Notes: a model not told the origin generated them from the letters alone. DNA of 64,000 bases from Aquatica leii (GCA_035610365.1 CM069432.1:13144001-13208000), one strand, 5' to 3'; positions 33,407-44,665 are shown, numbered from the stretch's first letter. Made by a program: numbers and translations.

Positions 33407-33556
33407 GTTTTTGGCTACCGGAAATTCGTTTAGAAGTATTGCGTTTAGTTATAGATTGGGATTTAGTACCGTGCGAGAAATTGTAAAAGATGTTTGTGAC
33501 GCTATTTGGAAAAGATTAGAACCTATAGGAATGCCACCTCCTACGCAAGAAACATG
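33407..33556 (+). pseudogene. HARBI1-like transposase, exon 2 before solo LTR
   Basis: Follows a TTTCAG acceptor (33401-33406) and joins exon 1 in phase to read FLATGNSFRSIAFSYRLGFS and VREIVKDVCDAIWKRL, the standard PIF/Harbinger segment between the N-terminus and the nuclease. The exon is cut at CATG by a solo LTR and resumes at 34672. Confidence 0.85.
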
Positions 33557-34667
33557 TGTTACAAGCTTTATGTCTTACGAACCTTGCACGGCCAACTCAC
33601 ACAGTCGGAGGTAGGGGAGGTTCACAGGAAGTATGCTTAAGGGCGCCAGATCTGATCCAAGATAACACTTCTGCCTCGATCACGACAGACGATCCAAACT
33701 TGTAACTCAATTTGAGGTTCGTAATCCTTATTACCCTGATGTTCCAGTAGCCAAAATTAGTTGATAGATAACGATAATCACAGGAGAAAGAAAAATAACA
33801 AGAGAGATTAACAATGATAATCCCTTTTATGTATTAACTTTGGGTACTGATAAGAATATATGAAATTTCTTCACCTATCGATGCTCGAAGGGTTTCCATG
33901 TAAAATTAACAAATATCACAGTTTTACTTTAGTAGCGCAGTAAATTGACAACTATACGCTAAATGCGCAATCCTTAAATACTAGAATGACTAACAATTTT
34001 CATTAACAAGTGTAGAAAACTTTGATTTCGTAATACATAAGATTTACTAGATTATATCGAAGTTCTAATACATGGATGCCCGCAGTATCGGCAACACACA
34101 CTACACATTGAAGTTATGTCGAAATGAACAGCACCGAAAATCTCGGAATAAATATGTTTTTCCTTCACAGCATGCGATTCAGTTACGTAAATGATATGAT
34201 TATCTTATTGGTATATAAGCGATAACGTAATTACGGTCGTTAACATTAATTACAATTCTGTGAGTAACTTTCGTGATCACGATATAAAAGTTAAACAAAT
34301 AACTCACCCCAAAATCCAGTATCCACTTTCGCGAAGAAAACGTTTTCCCGCCAGTGGCCTGTAATAAATAGTGAAAAGCAAATCGGATCACACACTAACT
34401 CACACAGAACAAGAAGCTAAAAAATTAGTATTAATAAATCATTAAATGTTATATAAAAACCCGTTGTATCGTGTACTGTAGGTAACAATTTAGCACAGGT
34501 GGCTGATAACACAATCGACTAGTATACATGAAGTAACATCTCCCACAGTAAGGCTTGTCGAGACCCCGTGGCAGCGACGAGAAAAGATCGGCAGAGGGCG
34601 TCCAAACCGGAATCTAATTTCAATTACATATACAGGGTATTCCGTAATGAAAATTTCGTACGTAACA
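33557..34667 (-). repeat. Solo LTR, minus sense
   Basis: From TGTTACAAGC to ...ACGTAACA, 1111 bp, flanked by the 4-bp duplication CATG (33553-33556 and 34668-34671). Inverted relative to the solo LTR at 31563, 593 bp away. Inserted in exon 2 of the HARBI1-like gene. Confidence 0.9.
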
Positions 34668-34671
34668 CATG

Positions 34672-34740
34672 GAAAAGAACATAATCTAGATTTAAAGAAA
34701 TGTGGCACTTTTCGAACTGCATCGAAATTCAGAATAAGAA
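34672..34740 (+). pseudogene. HARBI1-like transposase, exon 2 after solo LTR
   Basis: Continues the exon from the CATG junction as WKRT-stop-SRFKEMWHFSNCI, matching the WK..A..F...W.FPNC.GA.DG segment of the family, with one in-frame TAA. Homology ends after NCI, where the pogo-like element begins, so about 25 residues including the first catalytic aspartate (DGKH) are missing. Confidence 0.7.
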
Positions 34741-34834
34741 AAAATAAACACTTTTGAAGCTATACCAACAACATAATAAAAATAAACCACAAACGTCAAC
34801 TTAGGTAAAAAACTTCGTTAAATGTCTATCTAAT

Positions 34835-35098
34835 TTAAAACCTGAGTTGTTTCTTAACTCCATATGTCTTTGTGTGGCTCAAACATAAATCGCATGTAAA
34901 GTCGTCGTCATCTTCGTCGACCCCAGCACATTGGTCATGAGCCCATTTCAGGCATTTATTGCATCTAATCCATCTTTCACCCTTTGACGAATTGACGAAT
35001 TTTTCACAGCAAAAGATGCATTCTTCAGACTGTGACTCAATGCTTCCACTGCCGGAGTCGCTATTTTTCACTACCCGTGTTTTTGGTTTTATGTTCAA
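34835..35098 (-). pseudogene. PHD-type zinc finger of the pogo-like transposase
   Basis: Encodes a Cys4-His-Cys3 pattern: CIFCCEKF, WIRCNKCLKWAHDQC and FTCDLCLSH, the spacing of a PHD finger. The frame starts one base out of register with the transposase (35095/35098), so either a frameshift separated them or they are fused through a short overlap. PHD fingers read histone tails; a role in target choice is a guess. Confidence 0.75.
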
Positions 35099-36712
35099 CT
35101 TAACATTTTTTTTTTGATAAAAGATTGCGACTGTTTATTTTTGCTTTGTTTTTCTTCTAGTTCCAGTTTCTTTCTGTTGTCTTCTTCTAGCATCAGCTTG
35201 TAAGGCGTGCTCGTCAGTATGACGGTTTCAACTGACTTCCTTTTTTGAGCAGCTCTCTTTCCCGTAATCTTGGGAAGCGGGTTACAATCAGCCGAAATTA
35301 TAGCAAAAGAACTTTCAGCTTTATTGTCACGTTGGTTTGATGTATTGCATTTTGTAGGTATTAAAGGTGTAACCGGTCGCGTGCTTGGCCCAGGAATTGG
35401 AGAAATGCATAAAGCTGAATTTTTTTCAGAGGTTTCCAAGTTTTCTCTATTTTCCCTTAAAGTTTCTTGATCTAATGTTTCAATAGACTCGTCTATAACT
35501 GCTGCCGCTGCAAAGTCAACATTGGAAAATATATCAGGGTTAAATGGCATTATCCCTGTTTTTTTAAAACCATTTATTGCATTATTTGGTGTTGAAGCTT
35601 TGAAAAAAGCCTCTGAAAAAATTTTACTTATATGGAACATTGATATTGTGCGACCCGGATTATTATTCATCCATTTTTCTAAAGCTTGGTCCATGTACGT
35701 GCTGAATGGGTACATTACTCCCACATCCAACGGCTGCAATTTGTGAGTCGTGTGCGGGGGAAAACATAATATTATAACGTTGTTTTCTTTCGCTTTAGTC
35801 ACCACATTTAGATTTTTCGTGTGGCTCAAATGCCCATCTAAAAGTAACAAAAGGGGTTCCTCTTTAGTCGGTTTCGTAAAATGTACAAAGTGATCAAAAC
35901 TCGAACATATCTAGCTTCATCCAACCTGAATCATTGCAGCCGAAGGTAGTTCCAGATGGCGCATCATCCATCAGGTCTGCTTTCATTCTTTTCCTATTAA
36001 AAATTATTATAGGCGAAATAAAAACTCCTCCAGCAGATACGCAAATTACTGCAGTGGCTGAAACACCCCTTTCGGCGGATGTCACTCGGGCAACTTGCTT
36101 CCGTCCCCTTTTTGCAAAAGTTCGTGAGTTTCTTCCAGGTACTGTTGACGTTGATGTTTCTTCGACGTTAAAGATTCTGTGGGGGGGTAGTTTGTATTTT
36201 TCAAAAGTGCTCTTAAGAAGATCAAAAAATTTAGACACTACTACTTTATTAAACCTTATTGCTCGTGCTGCTGAAGTTGCTTCGGGAATACGTAACGCTA
36301 TTTGTGGGTGTCTCTTTCTAAATCCGGCAAGCCAGTCAACTCCGGCTATCTAATTTGCATGAGAAAAATTATGGGAAATTGAATTTTTAACCGCCAATTG
36401 AAATGCTAAGCGTCTAAGTTCAACTGTTGTGAGACCATACATTCTAGTTTCAAAATCTAGAATATGGTCTATTAGCTCCTGATCTTCATTAAATACTGTT
36501 GTTTTGCCACCTAAATGTTTTAAGCTTCCTTTGGCAATTTTATTTTTATTTTTTACTCGACGCTTAAGAGCCATTAAAGGCACTTAAAATGTACGCGACG
36601 CTGTTTTAAACATCATACCATTCTCTGTCACCTCGTTTATTGCATCTACCATATTCTCTTTATTCCAGTTCTGACGCTGGGTTTTACGGTGGTAAATACG
36701 TGGCAATCTAAA
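35095..36712 (-). pseudogene. Pogo/Jerky-like DDE transposase
   Basis: From an acceptor TTTTAG at 36713-36718: RLPRIYHRKTQRQNWNKE, then the helix-turn-helix with MALKRRVKNK, a WLAGFRKRHPQIALR segment and the DDE core. The first catalytic position reads FNVEETS instead of the usual NVDET, while the second (LLLDGHLSHT) and third (HKLQPLDVGV) aspartates are present. Stops near 36592 and 36352 and a frame break near 35890 split it. The tail, rich in Glu and Lys, leads to the PHD finger. Confidence 0.82.
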
Positions 36713-36773
36713 AATCAACAAACAAATTCTGGAATTGTCATAAAGATATATTAGTAAGTATTTTTAAAGAGTG

Positions 36774-37111
36774 GGGGTAATATGATCCCGGGATCATTTT
36801 TCTCCGTCATCAAGTGATCGTTTTGCCCCAAATGCAACATTTTTAACTAAGTTAACGTACAAATTCAGAACAATAAAATTTTTCAGAAGCTTAAACATAC
36901 CTGATTTAACAGCATACACAGTAAAAGAAATAAAACTTTTAATTCATTGCGTACTTCGCAATAACATTGATCGAACTGTGGGAAAGTTGTTGTCCACTAT
37001 TGTACATGCGCGTTCGAACATATTTCAGAGGTTGTTTAAGAGATAGAGCTGCAGGGTGAATTTATAATTGGGGGGATCATTTGACCTCGAGGGATCATTA
37101 TACCCCACCCT
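36774..37111. repeat. G-rich inverted repeat pair
   Basis: GTGGGGGTAATATGATCCCGGGATCA at 36774 is an inverted, imperfect match to TGATCCCTCGAGG...GGATCATTATACCCCACCC at 37072-37107. The pair could be the subterminal repeats of the pogo-like element or a 340-bp MITE of that family adjoining it. Confidence 0.4.
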
Positions 37112-37756
37112 CCCCTATAAGGGATGCCACTCAGTTGTTCTTTTAGCAATAGTTGATGCTGATTACAACTTTATTGCAATTGATATCGGTGCTAATGGCA
37201 GAAACAGCGACTGTGGTATTTTCTCTACGTCAGAGATGGGTTTCAGAATGCAACTTTTAACGTGTCAGGACCGACTTCTCTAATACAAAACGGAGAACCT
37301 CAGCCATATGTCCTTGTTGGAGACGAGGCATTTCCTCTAAAAACCTATATGCTTCGTCCATATAGCAGAAATGCATTGGGAGAAAATGAGCCGAATAAAA
37401 TATTTAATTACAGGCTTTCAAGAGCGAGACGTGTAGTAGAAAATGCTTTCGGACTTGTGGCTGCACGTTTCCGATGTTTCCGTGGCCACTTAGAAGTACA
37501 ACCAGACTTTGTGGACAAAATTGTACTTGCATCATGTTGTCTTCATAACATGTTGTGCGCAGATAAAATGTTTGAGACAGACACTGAACCGCTTAACCTG
37601 CCTGATGGAGCGTTATTGAATTTAGATCCTATTAGAAGAAATACCACTCGCCAGGCATTCCAAGTGCGAGAGAACTTTAAGGAGTATTTCAATTCCGATG
37701 TGGGTAGTATAGCATGGCAAGTTTATACTGTTCGTAGGAGTAGAATACAAAATTAA
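37112..37756 (+). pseudogene. HARBI1-like transposase, nuclease C-terminal half
   Basis: Resumes the family with YKGCHSVVLLAIVDADYNFI (second catalytic Asp in VDAD), IDIGANGRNSDCGIFSTSEM and, after a 1-base frameshift near 37248, PYVLVGDEAFPLKTYMLRPY, RLSRARRVVENAFGLVAARF (the conserved Glu) and CCLHNML, ending at a stop. It fills the C-terminal third of a protein of usual length. Interruption, frameshift and missing segment make it nonfunctional. Confidence 0.87.
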
Positions 37757-37835
37757 TATACATGGATTAGAAAAAGCATTGTTAAAAAAATATATGTTTT
37801 AGGAAAGAAATAAAACAATAGTATTCTGTACTTAC

Positions 37836-37975
37836 CTGATATTTTTAGCTCCTTTCCAATATCTTCCCAAGCTGTTTGCCGAGCATTTGCGTCTCGATAC
37901 TCTGGGGATCCCAGGTTGTATAAACACTCATATTCTCGAACTTTTTCTATTAAAATTTCGTCTATTTCTCACCAT
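37836..37975 (-). pseudogene. MADF-BESS protein, exon 1
   Basis: Encodes the first half of a MADF domain: EIDEILIEKVREYECLYNLG, SPEYRDANARQTAWEDIG and KELKIS, followed by a GTAAGT-type donor (37835-37831) that joins in phase to the exon at 33346. It lies just downstream of the transposase stop on the other strand. A TGA directly before EIDEI obscures the true start. Confidence 0.72.
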
Positions 37976-38100
37976 GAACCACGTCGATGAAACCGTAAAC
38001 TAATAAAACGTGACCTCACTCTCGTAAAAAATGTGTAATTTCAAAAATAAAATTTCGTGCTGTCACGCGTGACACACGTGACATGAAGTGAAGAAGATAT

Positions 38101-39005
38101 TCGAGAAAGTTTTCCAAAGAACAGAAGCGAAAGGTCAAATATTTTATTAATTCAGTCTTGTCGATTGTCAATATTATGTAAAAAATATAAGTACAATTAG
38201 TTTTCATATAATCAAACATTCAATGGTTATTTATTTAATCACTTAGTATAAATACCTAAATTGTTTGAAAACTAATTGTACTAGGTACTACTACAATTTT
38301 TTGTTTATTTCTTTTTCGTATCCTTTCTTTCATGCAAAACATCTTCAATATGCTAATGAATCACACCCCTGGTATATCCCGTACTTTGAGATGGTATGCA
38401 GTCTGGATAGGTAACATCTTCTAATACTGCTGGTTTATCTTCGATATTTTGATTTTGTGAAACTTTCTCTTTAAATTGCAGCATAGTCTCTGTGCTGTTG
38501 TGGGAGTTAATTTTTATGCACAAATATGTGTCGAAACAGGAATTGAATAAAATGATACTTGATCCTTATTTAACTACCGTAGCCCACAACAGTACAATTA
38601 TGTAACATGCCTTCTCTGCTAAAATTTAAATGCAACGGATAAAAAAACAACATACACTCATTAAAGCACATACCAATTAAACCACACTTAATCCTTGTTT
38701 TGTATTATTCCCTTATAAATATAAGCAAACAATCCACACACACAAGAAAATAAATACTTAAAAAATCTTAAAAACATGTGTTCCACGGTTGTCAATATTG
38801 AAAGTCATGTAATCCCGAATACAAAATCAACTTATTAAAATCGTATCAATTATACCTATAATTACAGCAATTTCTTATAAAAAGTACTGGTCTGAACACA
38901 AATAACTAATTCAAAATCTAAAACTATAATCTAAAATGCCCATATTTTTTTGTATTTTAAAATCAAAGATTATTAAAATATTAAGCAGTCCGTGAATGCA
39001 ACATG
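38101..39005. other. AT-rich spacer with a short hairpin, no gene seen
   Basis: Contains an inverted repeat, TACAATTAGTTTTCA near 38191 and TGAAAACTAATTGTA near 38268, forming a possible 15-bp hairpin stem. A minus-strand 43-codon frame at 38484-38353 (MLQFKEKVSQNQN...) has protein-like composition but no recognised homologue. Nothing else is supported. Confidence 0.4.
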
Positions 39006-39009
39006 TATG

Positions 39010-39300
39010 TTGTAGGATAGCTCAGTTAGAATATCAAATGATGACGATTTCATCAGGTAGGATATCGTAGGTTCAAATCTGAACCGTGGAAAATTCAAAC
39101 AACCATTATTTAAGTGTGTAAATATGCGTTTTTAAAATATACATGTATAATAAATACCTGTAAACACGTAGGCAAACGAAGAAGTAATGATAGTTACAAT
39201 AAGTAAAATCAATTTTATTCTTTCGTTAATTTTTTAACTACTTAAAGGTAGTAAAAATAAAGCTATTTAAGCTGTACAGTTGTTTCTGAAAGGTGGTTTA
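39010..39300 (+). repeat. tRNA-derived SINE-like fragment
   Basis: A pol III-type A box (TAGCTCAGTTAG, 39018-39029) and B box (GGTTCAAATCT, about 39071-39081) are spaced about 50 bp apart, followed by an unrelated AT-rich tail. The head cannot be folded into a proper tRNA, so a tRNA-derived SINE or a degenerate tRNA copy is more likely than a working tRNA gene. The right boundary is a guess. Confidence 0.45.
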
Positions 39301-40528
39301 CGGTTCCTTTATAGCTTCTTTAAAGTACTACAAAGACCTATATCAGTCCGATTTTAATGCATTAAAGGAGCTCCGTAACAGCTACATAATTGCGGAATGT
39401 TTAGCTACTTAAACGCTTCATGGAGGCATCAGTTTTTCCACAAACCATTTTTTTTGACTTGGTATTACACCATCAGCCACTACACTTTTTCACTTATTTT
39501 TATATTTTAAAGTTAGTTTGTGATATAAAATAAATTATACACTTGTAAATCCTTTTGTTATTAACACTTAACACATATTTTAAGTTTATTGGGGCATAAA
39601 CACCTGCAACTTTTGTTAGATTCTGGTACAAGCCACTTAAAAGTGTTCTAAAGAGTAACTTTAAAAGCTAACGTAGTTATAAAAAAGTCGGTTTTAGCTA
39701 CAATTTGCTCACTGGGTAGCAAACATTAGTATGAAAACAAATGTTGTTTATAATTATAAGACAAGAATAAATTTAATTATATACATTATGATTATCTAAA
39801 ATATACATATGTAAGTGTTGAATTATGTGTCACCCACCATACCTAATTAAGGCATTATCTTAATTTATTAGGCAGTTTAAATTCTTGTTATATAATATTT
39901 TGTCAATTTGACATTTTTACGTAGAAACCAAATACCGCGTCCCAATACTATGAATATGACGTAATTGGGTCAAATTGCCTCCTTATCGCACTTCTTAATG
40001 AGATTGTTTTCTTTCTTGAAATTTCAAACACAGCCTTGGTGGAAAGGGTGAAAAGAAGTTAGTTGGTTGACAGTCGTGCGAAATGTAGATATCGCGGGTG
40101 ATAAATTCACCTTTTTAGTTGTAGATGAGGAGTTACCGCGGAAGTGATTGAAAATGGAACAGTGAATCTTCAAGTGGAAAAACAAAACTTTCCTTTTCGT
40201 ATAATAATTACGGTTCATTGAATTCACTGATTTCTGATTTAATTTAGTATGTATCGTAAAGTGGATTTGTGCGTGAGTTTGTTTCGGAATACCATTTCTT
40301 TCGCTTTGGTGGCGGATCAATAAGAAATCTTCCGTCGGTAAATTATTCTTGTGGTTGGGGTACCCTATTGAGGTTCCGGACGACGTCAGCTGGCCTATGC
40401 TAACCAGAAGCTTGACTTCAAACAGTAAAGGTATTTATTGATTATAGATTAATTAGTTATTCGTGAGTTCAGTGTTTTAAAAGCTTTGAGATTTTAAGAA
40501 AAATCAGAAGTGTCGCGAATTAATGTTG
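39301..40528. other. Unannotated AT-rich sequence
   Basis: No protein family, RNA gene or terminal repeat could be recognised. Stretches such as TTTAAAGAGTAACTTTAAAAGC suggest old MITE-like sequence, without a definable pair of ends. Confidence 0.35.
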
Positions 40529-41888
40529 TGTTACGTGCATAAATTTAAATAATGCATTACCCTGTATATTGGTTTAATTAAAAATTACTTTTATATTTCT
40601 CGACGCCATCTATCGGGTTCGTTGGTCTCTTCGTATTGAGTAGGCGATATCCGGCGAGATACCGGCATTTTGACGTTAACATCGTGCATGTGATAACCTA
40701 TGTCTGCGTTTTCTCAAATCATCCACGTGTTGGGACACGATGGAAAATAGAAGTTTCCTTAATTAACTGAGTTTATCCACGCAGAGTAAGTGGGTTTTGT
40801 TCTTTCTTTGATTAAAGGGAATTTTTATGTCTTTTTGTTAGCGCCATGTGCTACCTCTTAACTAGGGGTATTCTGGTTATAATTTAAAGTCTACCAGGGG
40901 AAGTTGTGACTTCGTTGCGATCGTGTGGGGTATTCGAATCGTCACCGGCCGTTCCACCACAATCTGGCCCATGGTTTCTAGTCGATCCGAAGTACAAGGG
41001 ATTAGCATCGACAGGTATTTTTGATGGGACGATTATAACTATTTATAAGGCCTACGGTTAGAATTAATGAAACCACAGACAAGGGGTACAACAGCATCCG
41101 ACTACCGGGTTGTGTTATGTGTGCTTGCTTTAAAATTTAAGTAACGATTTTTGTAGATCTGGATTTTGTGAGGCATTAGTTTGACACGATTTGCGACTCA
41201 ATTTGTTTACAGGATAGCTTGCCGGGGAAAGCGCTTTCTTCGCACAAGTGGAAGTTCCTGTGTTTATGGTAAGTGATTTTATGTATCTTATTCGTTGTCA
41301 GAAAGGTCGCTCACGAAACTGTTGTGAATATTAATTCCGTATTTATTAACGTTATTGAATTACCATTTTTATAGTAAATTTTCTTGCTTATTGTGTGTGA
41401 CGTATGTATAGTATAATATTAATGCCGTACTTATTATCATTATTTCGTGTATCTCGCATGCTGTATACAAATGATATTTACTATAAACTTTTCCTTGCTA
41501 TTCATGTCGACGTAATTTACCTATGTATTGTGTGTTGCCGATACTACTGACTTGCTGTAATTGGAATTCTTATATTCTGTGATAATCATCAACGATTCTA
41601 GATTAAAGTTGTTATTGTGGTTACTTGTTCTTTTATGACACCATACCTTTCTCTTTGGATCGTCGTTATCTAATAACAAACGTTGGCTACTCGAACAGCC
41701 GAGTATAAGGATTACGAACCTAACATCGTGTTACAAGTTTATACCGTCTGTCTTGAGCGGGACAGAAGTGACTTTGGATAAGCTCTGGCGCCCTTAGGCA
41801 TATTTCCTGTATTATCTGTGAACCCCCCCTCTCCCGGACTATTGTGAGTTGGCCGTGCAGGTTCGTAAAATACCAAAAGTTTGTAACA
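40529..41888 (+). repeat. Solo LTR, plus sense, without matching flanks
   Basis: Runs from TGTTACGTGCATAAATT to ...GTTTGTAACA, 1360 bp, the same family as 31563-32963. The flanking bases (GTTG at the left, ACTG at the right) do not match, unlike the other copies. On the right it directly interrupts the hAT relic. Confidence 0.82.
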
Positions 41889-42500
41889 ACTGTCGCCTTG
41901 TAACTGCAAATTAACCATACTAAATTTTGTAAACAAATCTGTTAAATAGGCGATGTCTGTTTTCCACTTCATTAAAATGTCTTTTAAAATTTTATCTTTA
42001 GTATCCAGAAATTCTAAAATAGTCTCAATACGACAACCAGCGTACTTCAGTGTGAAGGAGTAATTGATGAAAGTGTTCGTCATTTTCTTTACACAACTGC
42101 GCAAATAACCGCGTAACACTCAAATTTTTAGCAACTAAATGTTGTCGATGGACGCAATGTATTGCTAACACCCCTGACACATTTTGTTTTAAATAGCTTA
42201 TAAATCCACGATAACGTCCAACCATGGCAGATGCTCAATCTGTAGCTACTGATATTATATTTGATAAAGGGATTGCTTTTTTAATGAAGTAATCCTTTAA
42301 AACATGAAATATTGATTCACTTTTAGTGTCGGTTGTCAAAGTTCTTGCGAAGAGCAGTTCTTCGTAGATTTCTTGATTCATAATAAAACGAACATATGCC
42401 AATAATAATGCTGCATTACCAGGTAAAGTTGACTCGTCCAGTTGTACCCAAGTAACAAATATTTTATAACGTTTACAAAAATTTATAAAACGCCTTTTGT
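41889..42500 (-). pseudogene. hAT-type (ZBED5/SCAND3-like) transposase relic
   Basis: Reads LDESTLPGNAALLLAYVRF, then DTKSESIFHVLKDYFIK, AMVGRYRGFISYLKQ, AIHCVHRQHLVAKNL and LHTEVRWLSY, the standard hAT order in the ZBED5/SCAND3-like group. Frames change near 42230 and 42060, and the C-terminal dimerisation part is cut off by the solo LTR at 41888. The N-terminal BED finger is not seen. Confidence 0.82.
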
Positions 42501-42723
42501 TCCAAGAACGTAACTAAAACATAATCGTTTTTTAATGTGTTTTATAAAGCCAACAAACACTGTTATGGGATAGTTACGTAAACGTTATAGATCAATTACA
42601 AAACAGTTTCATGAATATTTTATAGTTCGTTGGCTCTTTTAGTACAATAGTTTTGATGAAGTTGCAAAACATTTTTGTAGTGTAGAGCAGCTTCAATAAA
42701 ATCAAACAGTTATTAAGTACCGT

Positions 42724-44660
42724 AAAGCGGGGCTAAGTGGTCCACCGCGTGTAAAGTGATCCGAAAGGACAGCTATAACAAAATAATTTAAAACAAACAT
42801 TTGTCACAACGACAACAGCGCTGCGGTCGTTCTTAGGTGCTTCCTAACACCCACCGAACAGTTCGCCGTGAGTAGCTTGGCGGTTGACGTTCTACTAGCT
42901 ATCAAACTGCGTCATAGAAACACGTGTAGTAAAATATAATTTTTAAATAGGTTAAAAAAGAGGTAAGTTAATTTTGTAGTTATTAATACATTGGGTACAT
43001 ACCATATGATCGCGTTATACCAAGTTTAAGCTGAAATAAGGAAAGGAAGTTTATCGCAGAGAAAGGCTTCGGACAAATATGGTGTCCCGAGAGCAACATT
43101 GAAGAGAAAGTTAGATAATTCACATCCAAAGCCATACGGAAGACTACCAGTTTTGAGTCAACATGAAGAAACACAATTGGTAGATGGCCTTCTGCTTTGC
43201 GCATCTTGTGGGTTCCCACTAACGAAACTAAACATTCGAATTATTGTCAAGTAATTTTTGGACCGAACGGATAGAAACGAACCACGCTTTATTAACAATA
43301 TGCCAGGCAAAAACTTTTTTAAATCCTTTTTTAAGAGACATCCCAAGATCACCTCCCGCTTTCTCGAAAACATTAAAAGGTCGCGAGCCGCGGTAGACAC
43401 CCAGAAAATAAATAACTACTTTGACGAATTGGAGATCTCTTTGGCAAATGTTTCTCCACAGAGTTTAATAAATTACGACGAAACAAACTTTTGCGATGAT
43501 CCGGGTAAACAAAGGGAATTCAGGCATCCTGAAAACGTGCTGAATTCAAGCAAAACAAGTGTCTCGTTAATGATGGCAGGAGCAGCAAGTGGCTTTTTAC
43601 TGCTCGCCTATATTGTGTATCGCACCGAAAATATTTATCGTACCTGGATCGAAGGAGGGCCAGTTGGAACACGGTATAATAGATCAAAAAGTGATTAGTT
43701 TGACGAAAAAATTTTTGAGAACTGGTTTTAAACACTTGCCTTACCTTATTTGAAGAAGCAACCGGCACCCCGCGCTCTTGTCGGAGATAATTTATCTAGC
43801 CATGTTTCATTACATGTAATTGAGCAATGTAGGATCAATGAAATTCGATTTATTCTTCTACCGCCCAATGCAACACATCTATGTCAACCACTGGACGTGG
43901 CATTTTTCGGGCCGTTAAAAAAAATTGCGATCTGTTTTGCTTGACTGGAAAAAGAAAAATCGGGGAATTCTCCCAAAGTCCGAGTTTCAAGAGTTTTGCG
44001 TCAAGCCCTAGAATCACTGGAAAACAGGTCTGAAAATTTAATCGCGGGCTTTGTTGCTACTGGTTTATATCCTCTAAATAGGCAGAAAATTTTAGACAAG
44101 TTGCCAAAATCAAACGATGAAGCCGTGGACACGTGGAACCCCGAATTATTAAACTTTTTGCAGAAAACTAGGTCACCGGCTAATGTAAAAAAAACAAGAA
44201 GCAAGAAAATTGAAGTTCTCGCAGAAAAAAGTGTTTCCAATAGTACTGTCAATGATTATTCAGATAGTGCTGATAGTGGTGACGAAATCAGCCTACACGA
44301 CGAGAGTTCGGATGATATGGAAGTTGATAGTGATGTAAATTGTAGAAAAGATACTTTCAATGACCCTTTAAACTGTGGAGAAAAAAATGTAGATATAACA
44401 ACAAATCTGGCTATAACAAATTTCATTGTTGTTAGTTTTCCTATAGAATAACGAAAAAAAAACTATACTTTGTAGGGCAGATAATTGAAATTAAAAAAGG
44501 CGGAAAATAGTTAAAAGTGAATTTTTTGCGTAAAATGTGTGGAAAGGACACTTATTTTACATTCCCTCAAGTTCGTGATGAATGTGTTATCGACACCGAC
44601 AGTAATGAGATTATTGAAAACATTGCTGTAAAACGTTGTATTCGAGGTAGCTACCAATTT
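42724..44660 (+). mobile_element. Second pogo/Jerky-like transposon
   Basis: Begins after a TA with CCGTAAAGCGGGGCTAAGTGGTCC, a G-rich end of the kind seen in this transposon group, and encodes a Jerky-like transposase. The right end is not resolved; Gypsy copy C is inserted at 44666, close behind it, so the 3' end may continue beyond 51360. Confidence 0.6.
43030..44451 (+). pseudogene. Pogo/Jerky-like DDE transposase
   Basis: Helix-turn-helix with RATLKRKLDNSHPKPYGR and a FFKSFFKRHPKITSR segment; DDE core with LINYDETNFCD (first D), ALVGDNLSSHVSL (second D) and HLCQPLDVAFFG (third D). All three catalytic residues are present, unlike the element at 34741. In-frame stops near 43256, 43696 and 43942 and frame changes inactivate it. 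The C-terminal tail is acidic (SDSADSGDEISLHDESS). No PHD finger follows. Confidence 0.82.
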
Positions 44661-44665
44661 GATAT

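Larger units (their letters stand above)
34741..37111 (-). mobile_element. Pogo/Jerky-like transposon inside the Harbinger gene
   Basis: Occupies the gap between two parts of the HARBI1-like exon. The right end reads ...GATCATTATACCCCACCCTCCCC next to TATAAGG, a TA-type junction; the left end has no matching inverted repeat and seems truncated. Encodes a DDE transposase with CENP-B-like N-terminus (36712-35095) and a C-terminal PHD finger (35098-34835). Confidence 0.72.
18615..38100 (+). mobile_element. PIF/Harbinger element swollen by nested insertions
   Basis: Two convergent genes typical of PIF/Harbinger elements are reconstructed from scattered exons: a plus-strand HARBI1-like nuclease (18769-37756) and a minus-strand MADF-BESS protein (about 37975 to 31000). 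Subtracting the RTE, mariner, two solo LTRs and the pogo element leaves about 3 kb. The outer limits are approximate: both sides carry GTCACG/CGTGAC-rich sequence (18634-18664, 38066-38095), but I could not find matching terminal repeats or a 3-bp duplication. Confidence 0.65.

Noticed and set aside
18769-37756. A domesticated, working HARBI1 host gene
   Set aside because: The reading frame has an internal stop, a frameshift and a missing segment with the first catalytic residue, and the adjacent MADF-BESS partner is also broken.
39010-39095. Functional tRNA gene
   Set aside because: The A and B boxes are present, but acceptor, D and anticodon stems cannot be paired convincingly.
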